From contig NZ_FQUX01000001.1 of NCBI RefSeq assembly GCF_900129275.1, positions 310,001 to 374,000 of the forward strand: DNA of 64,000 nt. The letters are read 5' to 3'. Origin of the DNA: Arenibacter palladensis. GTDB lineage: Bacteria; Bacteroidota; Bacteroidia; Flavobacteriales; Flavobacteriaceae. Below are positions 34,150-42,577 of the stretch, piece by piece. A model generated the notes under the pieces. That model was not told where the DNA came from. It worked only from the letters and a program-made list of their open reading frames with translations, and searched no databases. Made by a program: the position numbers and the translations under genes. Numbering within the stretch: the stretch's first letter is position 1; each line of letters opens with the position of its first letter.

Positions 34150-34638
34150 ATGAAGAAAAAGCTGACTATATGGATGTTCGTTTGTCTATTTAACGTAATC
34201 TCCGGTATTACATATGCCCAAACAAATAATACAATACAATGGATCAGTTTTGAGCAATTGAACGATTCCTTAGAGGTGCATCCAAAAAAAGTATTTATCG
34301 ATTTTTATGCTGATTGGTGCGCCCCATGCCTAAAAATGGATAAAATTGCCTTCAAAGACCCCAAGGTAATCCATAAACTCAACAACGACTATTATGCCGT
34401 GAAGATGAATGTGGAAACAACGGATACCATAGTTTTCGGGCAACAAAGTTTTATCAATAAGAGGGCCAATAAACGCAATCCAGTACACGAAATCCCGCTT
34501 CTTTTAGCAAGTAGAAAAGACGCTCCCTTTACCTTGCCCGCTATGGTTTTGATGGATTCCAAATTTAATGCCCAAGCACGCTATTTCCAGTATCTGGATG
34601 CAGAACAATTGCTCTCTATACTGGAAAAAATGCCATAA
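34150..34638 (+). CDS. Secreted thioredoxin-family protein
   Basis: This 162-residue protein has a signal peptide ending near residue 24 (TYAQ) and a thioredoxin fold with the active site W56-C-A-P-C60 in DFYADWCAPCLKMD. The cis-Pro region (FTLPAMVLMDSKF) is present. It should be a periplasmic thiol reductant or oxidoreductase. It starts 5 bp after the TonB receptor and is surely co-transcribed, perhaps acting on that receptor's CxxC pair or on its metal cargo. Confidence 0.93.
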   Translation: MKKKLTIWMFVCLFNVISGITYAQTNNTIQWISFEQLNDSLEVHPKKVFIDFYADWCAPCLKMDKIAFKDPKVIHKLNNDYYAVKMNVETTDTIVFGQQSFINKRANKRNPVHEIPLLLASRKDAPFTLPAMVLMDSKFNAQARYFQYLDAEQLLSILEKMP

Positions 34639-34670
34639 CCTAAGCCAAATTTATACCTTTCAAGGAAATG

Positions 34671-34700
34671 TATGTTCTATAAATAGAATTCGTATTTTTG
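34671..34700 (+). promoter_or_regulatory. crtY: Promoter for lycopene cyclase
   Basis: TATG, 18 bases, TATTTTTG (34693-34700) fits the -33/-7 pattern with one mismatch in the -33 box. Initiation near 34706 lies inside the inverted repeat 34701-34725. Confidence 0.5.
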
Positions 34701-34725
34701 GAAATATCCCCTATATGGATATTTC
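34701..34725. promoter_or_regulatory. crtY: 9-bp inverted repeat at the crtY transcription start
   Basis: GAAATATCC (34701-34709) and GGATATTTC (34717-34725) are perfect complements around CCTATAT. The repeat begins at the base after the -7 box, an ideal position for a repressor; as RNA it would lie at the extreme 5' end of the message. Confidence 0.5.
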
Positions 34726-34766
34726 ATCATTACTTAACCCAGCATTATTCAGTGTCAATAGAGACC

Positions 34767-35921
34767 ATGTCCAAGGCCACATACGATTATATTATTATTG
34801 GTGCCGGTGCCTCCGGTCTGCTATTGGCCGACGCTCTGGGAAAGGATAGTTTCTTTTCGGAAAAATCCATTCTTTTATTGGACAAGGACTTGAACAAACC
34901 CAATGATCGTACCTGGTGTTTTTGGGAAAAGGAGGAGGGTGAATTCGATGCCATTCTACACAAGACCTGGAATCATATTTTGGTGGCAGATGACACCTAT
35001 TCCAAACGTATGTCCATTGACCCTTATACCTATAAGATGATCAGGGCAGTAGATTTTTACAAAGCCTACCGGACAAAAATCAATTGGCATGCCAACATCA
35101 CTTTCATGGAAGGGAATGTTGCCCACATAGAGGAGAGGGATGACCAAGTAATCGTAGACACGGATTCCCATTCATTTATCGGTAAAAAAGTATTCAATAG
35201 CATATTCAACTACAAACCTCTTTTGCAACAGAAAAAATACCCGGTCCTTCAGCAACATTTTATAGGGTGGTTTATAAAATCTGACAAACCTGTTTTTGAC
35301 AGTCAACAGGCCACTTTTATGGATTTTTCCATACCTCAGAAAGGTAACACCCGGTTTATGTATGTACTGCCCTTTTCTGAAACGGAGGCCTTGGTGGAGT
35401 ACACCCTATTCTCCAAAAATCTGCTCCCTGCCCATGAATATGAAGAAGCCATAAAAGACTACCTAAAAGATGATCTAAATTGCCAACAGTACGAAATATT
35501 GGAAAGGGAAAAGGGAAACATCCCCATGAGCTGTTATGATTTCAATATTCACAACAGTAAGAATCTTATGCACATTGGGGTTGCCGGCGGATGGGCCAAG
35601 CCCAGTTCCGGCTATACTTTTATGCGGACACATCAAAAAACAGGAGCTTTAATCCCGTTTTTGAAAAAAGACAAACCGCTAAATACCTTTTTTAAAAAGG
35701 ACCGATTTTGGTTTTATGACCTACTATTGTTGGATATACTCCATAGGAACAACAATAAGGGAAGGTTAATTTTTGGGCGATTGTTCAAACAACGGAAAGC
35801 CCAAAATATCTTTAAATTTTTGGATGAAAAAACCAGCCTTTGGGAAGACTTAAAAATTATAGCGGCCTGCCCCAAAAAAGAATTTATCCAAGCCTTTGTG
35901 CGCAGGATATTTTTAATTTAA
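34767..35921 (+). CDS. crtY: Lycopene beta-cyclase
   Basis: This 384-residue flavoprotein starts at ATG 34767: the open frame extends 23 codons further, but that part overlaps the promoter and the dinucleotide motif would be too far in. The Rossmann motif GAGASG is at 12-17, the CrtY signature RTWCFWE at 48-54, and MSCYDFNIH with GVAGGWAKPSSGYTF lies in the C-terminal half. It cyclises lycopene to beta-carotene, a step to zeaxanthin in yellow flavobacteria. No other crt gene adjoins it. Confidence 0.94.
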   Translation: MSKATYDYIIIGAGASGLLLADALGKDSFFSEKSILLLDKDLNKPNDRTWCFWEKEEGEFDAILHKTWNHILVADDTYSKRMSIDPYTYKMIRAVDFYKAYRTKINWHANITFMEGNVAHIEERDDQVIVDTDSHSFIGKKVFNSIFNYKPLLQQKKYPVLQQHFIGWFIKSDKPVFDSQQATFMDFSIPQKGNTRFMYVLPFSETEALVEYTLFSKNLLPAHEYEEAIKDYLKDDLNCQQYEILEREKGNIPMSCYDFNIHNSKNLMHIGVAGGWAKPSSGYTFMRTHQKTGALIPFLKKDKPLNTFFKKDRFWFYDLLLLDILHRNNNKGRLIFGRLFKQRKAQNIFKFLDEKTSLWEDLKIIAACPKKEFIQAFVRRIFLI

Positions 35922-35988
35922 CAGGCAATATTTTAAAATACTGATATATACACGTATATTTTACTCCTCTTAAGACCAATATAAACCC

Positions 35989-38900
35989 ATGCGAAACACT
36001 ATCTCCTTTAGAATTGCTCTATTAGTTTCCCTTTTTGGGATTTTCGCCATTTCCTGCGATAAAAAACCCAAACAACCAAAAGAACCTTTGTTGGTTATAA
36101 AAGAGGATACGGCAACTGCCCGGACTAGATTTAAGGAAATTAGGGAAAGCGTTCCCGCCCAAGTTGCTGACGGACTTACTCTGACCTTATGGGCTTCGGA
36201 TTCTTTGGCTCCGGATCCGGTGGCCATGTCCGTGGATGATGAGGGCAATATATACCTTACAAGGACCAATCGTCAGAAGAACTCAGAATTTGATATAAGG
36301 GGGTTTAGGCATTGGATGACACCGTCCATAGCCCTGCAATCCGTGGAAGATCGAAAAAAATTCTTACATGAAACCTTCGCTACTGAAAAAAGTTCAGAAA
36401 ACGAATGGCTAAAGGACCTCAACGGGGATAGTATACATGATTGGAAGGATCTTACAGTTCAAAAAGAAGAAATTTGGAAACTGGAAGACCAAAATGGTAA
36501 TGGAATGGCCAATGTTGCCACAAGAATCCTTAATGATTTTCATGATGAAGTATCGGACGTAGCCGGGGCATTATTGGTTCGGAAAAATGATATGTTCGTG
36601 GGTATTGCCCCGGATATGTGGAGAGTTACAGATGAGGATGGTGATGGCATTATGAGCGATAAAACTTCCATTTCCCATGGTTATGGGGTTCATATAGGTT
36701 TTGGAGGTCATGGAATGTCGGGCGCCATTGAAGGTCCTGACGGAAGAATATATTGGGGTATTGGCGATATAGGTGCCAATATTACTACGGCGGATGGGAT
36801 ACATCATAAATACCCCAATCAAGGGGTTATTGTTAGATCCAATCCTGACGGAAGTGATTTTGAAGTTTTTGCAGCCGGGGTCCGTAACACCCACGAATTT
36901 GTATTTGACGAATACGGCAATATTATTACTGCAGACAATGATGGGGATCACCGGGGGGAGAGTGAACGCTTGGTTTATATTGTGGAAGGTTCCGATGCGG
37001 GATGGCGCTCCAATTGGCAGTATGGCAAATACACCGACCCAAAAAACAATGGGTACAACGTTTGGATGGATGAAAAGCTATATGTCCCACATTGGGAGGG
37101 TCAGGCCGCTTATATTATTCCTCCAATAATGAATTTTCACAATGGCCCCACAGGAATGGCATACAATCCGGGAACTGCCCTGGGAAAAGAATGGAGAAAC
37201 AAATTTTTCCTGGTAGAGTTTGTCGGCAATCCAAGTAGGTCCCATATATGGAGTTTTGACCTAAAAACAAAGGGCGCTTCTTTTGAATTGAAAAGTGAAC
37301 AGGATATCCTTAGCGGAATTTTGCCCACGGGAATCCGGTTCGCCCCGGATGGCGCACTGTATATTGCCGATTGGATGAATGGATGGGACACCAAAAATTA
37401 CGGTCGGGTCTGGAAGTTGGATGTGGCACCGAACAAGAACGATTTAGAGGCTGAAAGAAAAGAGACAGAGCGACTCATGGCCTTGGATTATACAGATCAA
37501 AGCGAGGATAAATTGACCCAATTCCTATCCTATCCGGACATGCGCATCCGTCAAAAAGCACAGTTCGAGTTGGCCAATAGGGACAACAAAGGGTTAAAAG
37601 CCTTTACGGAAGCTATTGCACAAAAGCAAAACCAATTGGCCAGGGTACATGGTATTTGGGGAATTGGGCAGTTGGCAAGAAAAAATTTGGAAAGGGCCCA
37701 ATCACTAATGGGTCTTTTAAAGGATGGTGATGCGGAAATAGTGGCACAGGCCGCCAAAACCTTGGGCGATGTAAAATACAATAATGCAGGGAAGGATTTA
37801 ATTTCATTACTTGGACACGACAACGCCCGTGTCCGTTTCTTTGCAGCCCAGGCCTTGGGCAGGATAAAGGACAAAAATGCAATTGAGCCCCTTCTGAAAA
37901 TGTTGGAAACCAATAATGACGAAGACCTCTATCTAAGACATGCCGGGGTACTGGCATTATCAAGAATAGGGGAAGTTGCCCCAATTGTTGCCTTGGCCAA
38001 AAGCGAAAACAGAAGTTTGCGCATAGCAGCGGTATTGGTGTTAAGACGTCTACAGCATGAACAATTGACTTTATTTTTACAGGACCAGGATGAATATATA
38101 GTAACCGAGGCAGCCAGGGCCATCAACGACGATTGGTCCATTGAACTTGCCCTACCCTCGTTGGCTTCATTGCTGAAGGAGGAAAAATATACTTCAGAGC
38201 CTTTATTGCGCAGGAGTATAAATGCTGCACTTAGGGTTGGTGGAGAACAAGAACTGGACTTGCTAATCAACTTTGCAAAAAGAGCATCCGTTTCAAGCAA
38301 TCTTAGGGGCGAGGCATTGGCAGCCATTGGTACTTGGGCCTCCCCTTCCGTACTGGATAGGGTTGATGGCCGCTACAGGGGCGAGATCAATAGGGATGCC
38401 ATTGTTGTAAAACAGAAGATAGAAAAGTATATTCCCGACTTCCTAAAGGATAAAAATCCGGATATTTTGGTGGCTGCAGCTAAGGCCCTAAGCTCATTGA
38501 AGATCGAAGGATATAATGCCCAATTGGCACAGATCATGAAAAGCCATGCTTCCCCAGAGGTACGTTCGGCCATGTTGGCGGCCCTGGGGGATTTGAATTA
38601 CACCAAAATAGAGGAGGCTATGAGGATAGGCATGGCGGATAAAGATAGGGATGTACGTACCGTGGCGGTCGGATTGGTAACACAGGTAGATCTCCCCAAA
38701 GAAAAGCTCCCCGCTATTGTGGAACCTATATTTAAAAGTGGATCTATTGTAGAGCAACAGAAAATGTTGAGTGTACTGGGAGAAATGCCCCTAGAAAAAA
38801 GCAAGGACGTTTTAATCTCCCTAATAAAACAGGGGAACAACAAAAAACTTTCCAACGGGGTCATTTTAGATTTAACAGAGGCTGTAGAAGCTACCAAATC

Positions 38901-39399
38901 CGAGGAGCTAATTTCCCAATTGGGCATTTTGAAAGCCCATGGAGATGGGCTGGAAGCCTATACGGAAACCCTAAATGGAGGTAACAGACGGGCGGGTTAT
39001 CAATATTTCAACACCAATTCCGCCGGACAGTGCGTTAGATGCCATGCCCTTGGCGGTGCAGGCGGAGCTGTGGGTCCGGCCTTGGACAACATAGGTGACA
39101 TTTTGAGCAGGGAACAGCTCCTTGAATCCTTGATAAATCCTAGTGCACGTTTATCACCAGGTTATGGAATGGTTACCGTTACCCTAAAGGACGGACAAAC
39201 AGTTACAGGAATATTGGAAGAGGAAACCGAGGATGAGCTAATACTAAAAACTTCGGATGCGGAACCCATGGAAATTGCCTTGTCCAGGATAGACAAAAGA
39301 CAAAATATGGCCTCTGGCATGCCTCCCATGGGAACAGTAATGTCCAAAAGGGAAATTAGGGATGTAATAGAGTTTTTGGCCAATTTGAAAAAGAATTGA
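35989..39399 (+). CDS. Membrane-bound dehydrogenase-like lipoprotein with HEAT repeats and cytochrome c domain
   Basis: This 1136-residue lipoprotein has lipobox AISC (Cys23). It has a beta-propeller of the PVC-type/sorbosone dehydrogenase-like class (about 60-480, with repeated D-x-D/N-G-D-G calcium-like loops such as TDEDGDGIMSD), a long alpha-solenoid of HEAT repeats (about 500-960), and a C-terminal haem domain with C1015-V-R-C-H1019 and a later Met-rich PPMG segment. It probably oxidises a sugar or alcohol and passes electrons through the haem. The same combination is common in marine Bacteroidota and Planctomycetes, but the substrate is unknown. It is monocistronic by position. Confidence 0.88.
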   Translation: MRNTISFRIALLVSLFGIFAISCDKKPKQPKEPLLVIKEDTATARTRFKEIRESVPAQVADGLTLTLWASDSLAPDPVAMSVDDEGNIYLTRTNRQKNSEFDIRGFRHWMTPSIALQSVEDRKKFLHETFATEKSSENEWLKDLNGDSIHDWKDLTVQKEEIWKLEDQNGNGMANVATRILNDFHDEVSDVAGALLVRKNDMFVGIAPDMWRVTDEDGDGIMSDKTSISHGYGVHIGFGGHGMSGAIEGPDGRIYWGIGDIGANITTADGIHHKYPNQGVIVRSNPDGSDFEVFAAGVRNTHEFVFDEYGNIITADNDGDHRGESERLVYIVEGSDAGWRSNWQYGKYTDPKNNGYNVWMDEKLYVPHWEGQAAYIIPPIMNFHNGPTGMAYNPGTALGKEWRNKFFLVEFVGNPSRSHIWSFDLKTKGASFELKSEQDILSGILPTGIRFAPDGALYIADWMNGWDTKNYGRVWKLDVAPNKNDLEAERKETERLMALDYTDQSEDKLTQFLSYPDMRIRQKAQFELANRDNKGLKAFTEAIAQKQNQLARVHGIWGIGQLARKNLERAQSLMGLLKDGDAEIVAQAAKTLGDVKYNNAGKDLISLLGHDNARVRFFAAQALGRIKDKNAIEPLLKMLETNNDEDLYLRHAGVLALSRIGEVAPIVALAKSENRSLRIAAVLVLRRLQHEQLTLFLQDQDEYIVTEAARAINDDWSIELALPSLASLLKEEKYTSEPLLRRSINAALRVGGEQELDLLINFAKRASVSSNLRGEALAAIGTWASPSVLDRVDGRYRGEINRDAIVVKQKIEKYIPDFLKDKNPDILVAAAKALSSLKIEGYNAQLAQIMKSHASPEVRSAMLAALGDLNYTKIEEAMRIGMADKDRDVRTVAVGLVTQVDLPKEKLPAIVEPIFKSGSIVEQQKMLSVLGEMPLEKSKDVLISLIKQGNNKKLSNGVILDLTEAVEATKSEELISQLGILKAHGDGLEAYTETLNGGNRRAGYQYFNTNSAGQCVRCHALGGAGGAVGPALDNIGDILSREQLLESLINPSARLSPGYGMVTVTLKDGQTVTGILEEETEDELILKTSDAEPMEIALSRIDKRQNMASGMPPMGTVMSKREIRDVIEFLANLKKN

Positions 39400-39428
39400 C
39401 CCAAACCAAAATAACACTCTATGCCACC

Positions 39429-40403
39429 TTAAACCTCGCGATTCATTAAGGCAGTGCCAAACTGCCTTAATAGGTCCCTTTTCCCAGGTTCCAGGTTCAG
39501 CATTTCCAAAGTTGTGAAGGCCCTATCGGTATAACTTTTTATTTCTTCGATAGTTCTGGATACTGCTCCAGTTTCTACAAATAATTCCTTTACCGTGCTT
39601 ATTTTGTCCTTGGCGTCTTTAGGCTTAATGGAATACAAGTGTTCCAACTCCTGAGCCTGTTTAGGGGTTCCCATATCCAAGGCCTTCAAGTACAAATAGG
39701 TCTTTTTGTTCTCAATAATATCGCCCCCAACCTGTTTCCCAAAACTCTTGGGATCCCCAAAGGCATCTAAATAATCGTCCTGTAACTGAAAGGCAATACC
39801 TAGATTCTTTCCAAAGTCATATATTAAATCTTGCAACTCGTCTGGCTTTTCGGCAATTATGGCTCCCATTTTCATGGCCGCTGCTACCAATACAGCAGTT
39901 TTATTTTGGATCATGATCAGGTATTCCGGAATAGTAACATCTTCCCTGTTCTCAAAGTCCACATCGTATTGTTGCCCTTCACAAACCTCTAAAGCGGTTT
40001 GACTAAAGACCTGCAACAATTTCTTAAATGTCATGGCAGGGTAACTTTCCAATAGTTGATAGCTGTATATCAACATGGCATCCCCTGATAAAATGCCGGT
40101 ATTTAGGTCCCATTTTTTATGCAAGGTCTGTTTCCCTCTCCTTAATGGGGCCTCATCCATAATATCATCATGAACCAACGAAAAATTGTGAAATACCTCT
40201 ACAGCCAATGCGGCATCCAAAGCCTTCTTATAATCGCCTCCAAAAATATCAGTAGTCATCAATGTTAACACAGGCCTTAATCGTTTTCCCCCTAAATTCA
40301 ATATATAGGAAATTGGCTTATAAAGATTTACAGGTTCCTTTATTTTCACTTTCTGCTCCATATGGGCCAAAAACTGGGCCCTATACTGTTCAATACTATG
40401 CAT
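39429..40403 (-). CDS. Polyprenyl diphosphate synthase (likely GGPP/FPP type)
   Basis: This 324-residue protein from ATG 40403 (the upstream ATG adds 13 unneeded residues) has the first Asp-rich motif DDIMD (79-83) and the second DDYLD (209-213), with GGKRLRP near 38-44. An aromatic residue five positions before the first Asp motif suggests a short to medium product (C15-C20) by the known chain-length rule. It would feed carotenoid or quinone synthesis. It converges on the haem lipoprotein gene with a 29-bp gap. Confidence 0.93.
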   Translation of the reverse strand: MHSIEQYRAQFLAHMEQKVKIKEPVNLYKPISYILNLGGKRLRPVLTLMTTDIFGGDYKKALDAALAVEVFHNFSLVHDDIMDEAPLRRGKQTLHKKWDLNTGILSGDAMLIYSYQLLESYPAMTFKKLLQVFSQTALEVCEGQQYDVDFENREDVTIPEYLIMIQNKTAVLVAAAMKMGAIIAEKPDELQDLIYDFGKNLGIAFQLQDDYLDAFGDPKSFGKQVGGDIIENKKTYLYLKALDMGTPKQAQELEHLYSIKPKDAKDKISTVKELFVETGAVSRTIEEIKSYTDRAFTTLEMLNLEPGKRDLLRQFGTALMNREV

Positions 40404-40514
40404 AACGGCAATTTTCTTCAAAAATACATTAAAAGAAATCACCTACCATAGGGAAACAAAATACGATGCAAAAAGAAGGGGATTGACTAAAATGTTAAGA
40501 AAACGTAAAACTTA

Positions 40515-40542
40515 GGAAACTTTTTTTGTTTTATAAGTTTCC
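40515..40542. promoter_or_regulatory. Inverted repeat around the tetR promoter -33 box
   Basis: GGAAACTT (40515-40522) and AAGTTTCC (40535-40542) are perfect complements flanking the TTTG of the promoter. A TetR-family dimer bound here would block polymerase, so autorepression is likely. Confidence 0.6.
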
Positions 40543-40555
40543 ACGATTATCTTTG
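40525..40555 (+). promoter_or_regulatory. Consensus promoter for the tetR-efflux operon
   Basis: TTTG (40525-40528), exactly 19 bases, then TATCTTTG (40548-40555) is a perfect -33/-7 match. Initiation would be about 40560, only a few bases before the ATG at 40564, so the message may be leaderless. Confidence 0.8.
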
Positions 40556-40563
40556 CGGCCTCT

Positions 40564-41169
40564 ATGAAGGAAAAAATTTTAGAAAAAGCAACGGACATGT
40601 TTTTGAACCTTGGGTTCAAAAGTGTTACCATGGACGATTTGGCTAATGAAATGGGGATATCAAAAAAAACGATCTACACCCATTTTGAAAACAAGACCAA
40701 GTTGGTACAAGAGTGCACTTTCGGCCTATTGAATCAAATTAATTTTGGAATAGATTTAATATGCTCCAGTGGCAAGAATCCTATTGAAGAATTGTACGAC
40801 ATTAAAAAGTTTGTCATTTCACAATTGAAGGATGAAAAATCTTCCCCCCAATACCAGTTGCAAAAATACTACCCCAAAATATTTGACAACCTTAGTAAAA
40901 AGCAATATGAGCTTATGCAGGAATGTACTGTAAACAATATCAAAAGAGGTTTGGAAACGGGTATATACAGGGAAAATTTAAACGTGGAATTTGTATCTCG
41001 AATCTATATTTCCGGTGTGGCCAGTATTAAGGACGAGCGCTTTTTCCCGCAAGGCAATTTCACAGCAAAGGAATTACAGGATTATTTTCTTGAATATCAT
41101 TTGCGGGGAATTGTAACACCAAAGGGCAGAAAGATACTAAATGATATAATCAATTCAACACAGGATTAA
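40564..41169 (+). CDS. TetR/AcrR-family regulator of an RND efflux operon
   Basis: This 201-residue protein has an N-terminal helix-turn-helix (about 5-50: LGFKSVTMDDLANEMGISKK then TIYTHFENK) and an all-helical ligand domain. It is the first gene of a TolC-MFP-RND operon, with 45 bp to the next coding start, so it probably represses the whole operon and senses an efflux substrate. The palindrome 40515-40542 is the likely operator. Confidence 0.94.
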   Translation: MKEKILEKATDMFLNLGFKSVTMDDLANEMGISKKTIYTHFENKTKLVQECTFGLLNQINFGIDLICSSGKNPIEELYDIKKFVISQLKDEKSSPQYQLQKYYPKIFDNLSKKQYELMQECTVNNIKRGLETGIYRENLNVEFVSRIYISGVASIKDERFFPQGNFTAKELQDYFLEYHLRGIVTPKGRKILNDIINSTQD

Positions 41170-41214
41170 ATAATAAGTTAAATGACCCAAATAAAAAACT
41201 ATAAAGCCAATTTT

Positions 41215-42555
41215 ATGAAAAACAGTTTTTTAGCACTATTGATGCTATTTATAGCATCTTGGTCCTACGCCCAGGAACAAACTTATAGTTTCACCTTGGA
41301 GGAAGCCATTAATTTCGCCATTGAAAATAACTATGGGGCTATTAATGCGGACAGAGATCTTTTGGATGCCCAAAAGCAAAAATGGGAAACCATTGCCACA
41401 GGACTACCCCAAATAAGTGGTGCCGTGAGCTATCAAAACCAATTAAAGCAGCCTGTTTCCCTATTACCAGGGGAATTGGCAGGGCAGGAACCGGGAACCT
41501 TTATCCCTATAATCTTTAGTCAGCCACAAACGGCCAGTGCCACCGCCACCCTAAAACAACAAATATTTGATGGGTCATATATTGTGGGCATTCAAGCCAC
41601 CAAGGCCTTTATTGCCTACAGCGACAACAATAAGGTAAAGACCGAATTGGATGTGCGTAAATCGGTAGTGGAAGCCTATGGCAATGTGTTGTTATCACAA
41701 GAAAGTATCGCCATTCTAGAAAAGAACAAGGCCAACTTGGAGAAGAATTTATTTGAAACGCAGAAACTTTTCGAAAATGGTCTTGGCGATGAGGAAAGTG
41801 TAGAGCAATTGCAGATTACCCTGTCCTCGGTAGATAATCAATTAAAAAATTCCTTACGCCTACAATCCATTACTCTTCAGATGCTTAATCTGATTATGGG
41901 GCTGGATATAGATGCACCTACCCAACTAAAGGAAAATCTGTCCGATTTGGCCCAGGACCAAATTCGCCTGGATCTATTGGATGAAGATTTGGTCATGGAC
42001 AACAATATAGATTTTAAAATAGTGGACAATCTCAACCAACAAAGGGAATTGGAGCTAAAGCTGCAGAAAAGTTTGGCCCTGCCAACCTTGAATGCCTTTA
42101 TAAATTACGGTAGTACTTCTTATAGCGACAGGTTTAATTTTTTGGGCAACGATTCTGAATGGTTTGATTCCTCCATCCTGGGATTCGACCTTAGCATCCC
42201 TATTTTCAGTTCTTTAGGAAGGAGCGCCAAGACCGCAAGGGCAAAAATTGCACTTGAAAAAGCGAGAACACAGAAATCCGAGACGGAACAAAGTATTCGT
42301 CTACAACACCAAACAGCCAAGAGCAACTATCTCTTTTCCATTGAGCAGTATAATACGGCAAGTGAAAATTTGGCCTTGGCGGAACGTATTGAAAAGAAAA
42401 ACGAAATAAAATACTCGGAAGGACTTGCCACCAGCTTTGAGCTGAGACAGGCACAAACACAGCTCTATGATGCACAGCAGGAATACCTGCAATCCATGGT
42501 AGAGGTAATAAACAATAAAACAGCCTTGGAGACAGTACTTAACAGCAAACTATAA
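41215..42555 (+). CDS. TolC-family outer-membrane efflux channel
   Basis: I use the ATG at 41215 (446 residues) because it opens directly on a signal peptide ending near SYAQ; an in-frame ATG lies 11 codons upstream. The mature protein has the two TolC/OEP repeats of long amphipathic helices (AEALDLAL-like EEAINFAIENN near 25; later IALEKARTQKSETEQSIRLQ). It forms the outer-membrane exit duct for the RND pump encoded next. The gene lies 22 bp before the MFP gene. Confidence 0.93.
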   Translation: MKNSFLALLMLFIASWSYAQEQTYSFTLEEAINFAIENNYGAINADRDLLDAQKQKWETIATGLPQISGAVSYQNQLKQPVSLLPGELAGQEPGTFIPIIFSQPQTASATATLKQQIFDGSYIVGIQATKAFIAYSDNNKVKTELDVRKSVVEAYGNVLLSQESIAILEKNKANLEKNLFETQKLFENGLGDEESVEQLQITLSSVDNQLKNSLRLQSITLQMLNLIMGLDIDAPTQLKENLSDLAQDQIRLDLLDEDLVMDNNIDFKIVDNLNQQRELELKLQKSLALPTLNAFINYGSTSYSDRFNFLGNDSEWFDSSILGFDLSIPIFSSLGRSAKTARAKIALEKARTQKSETEQSIRLQHQTAKSNYLFSIEQYNTASENLALAERIEKKNEIKYSEGLATSFELRQAQTQLYDAQQEYLQSMVEVINNKTALETVLNSKL

Positions 42556-42577
42556 CATCAACCTAGAAATTATAACT

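Noticed and set aside
34698..34766. N-terminal extension of lycopene cyclase from an upstream ATG
   Set aside because: It overlaps the -7 box and the inverted repeat, and shifts the GAGASG motif 23 residues inward, which the family does not show.
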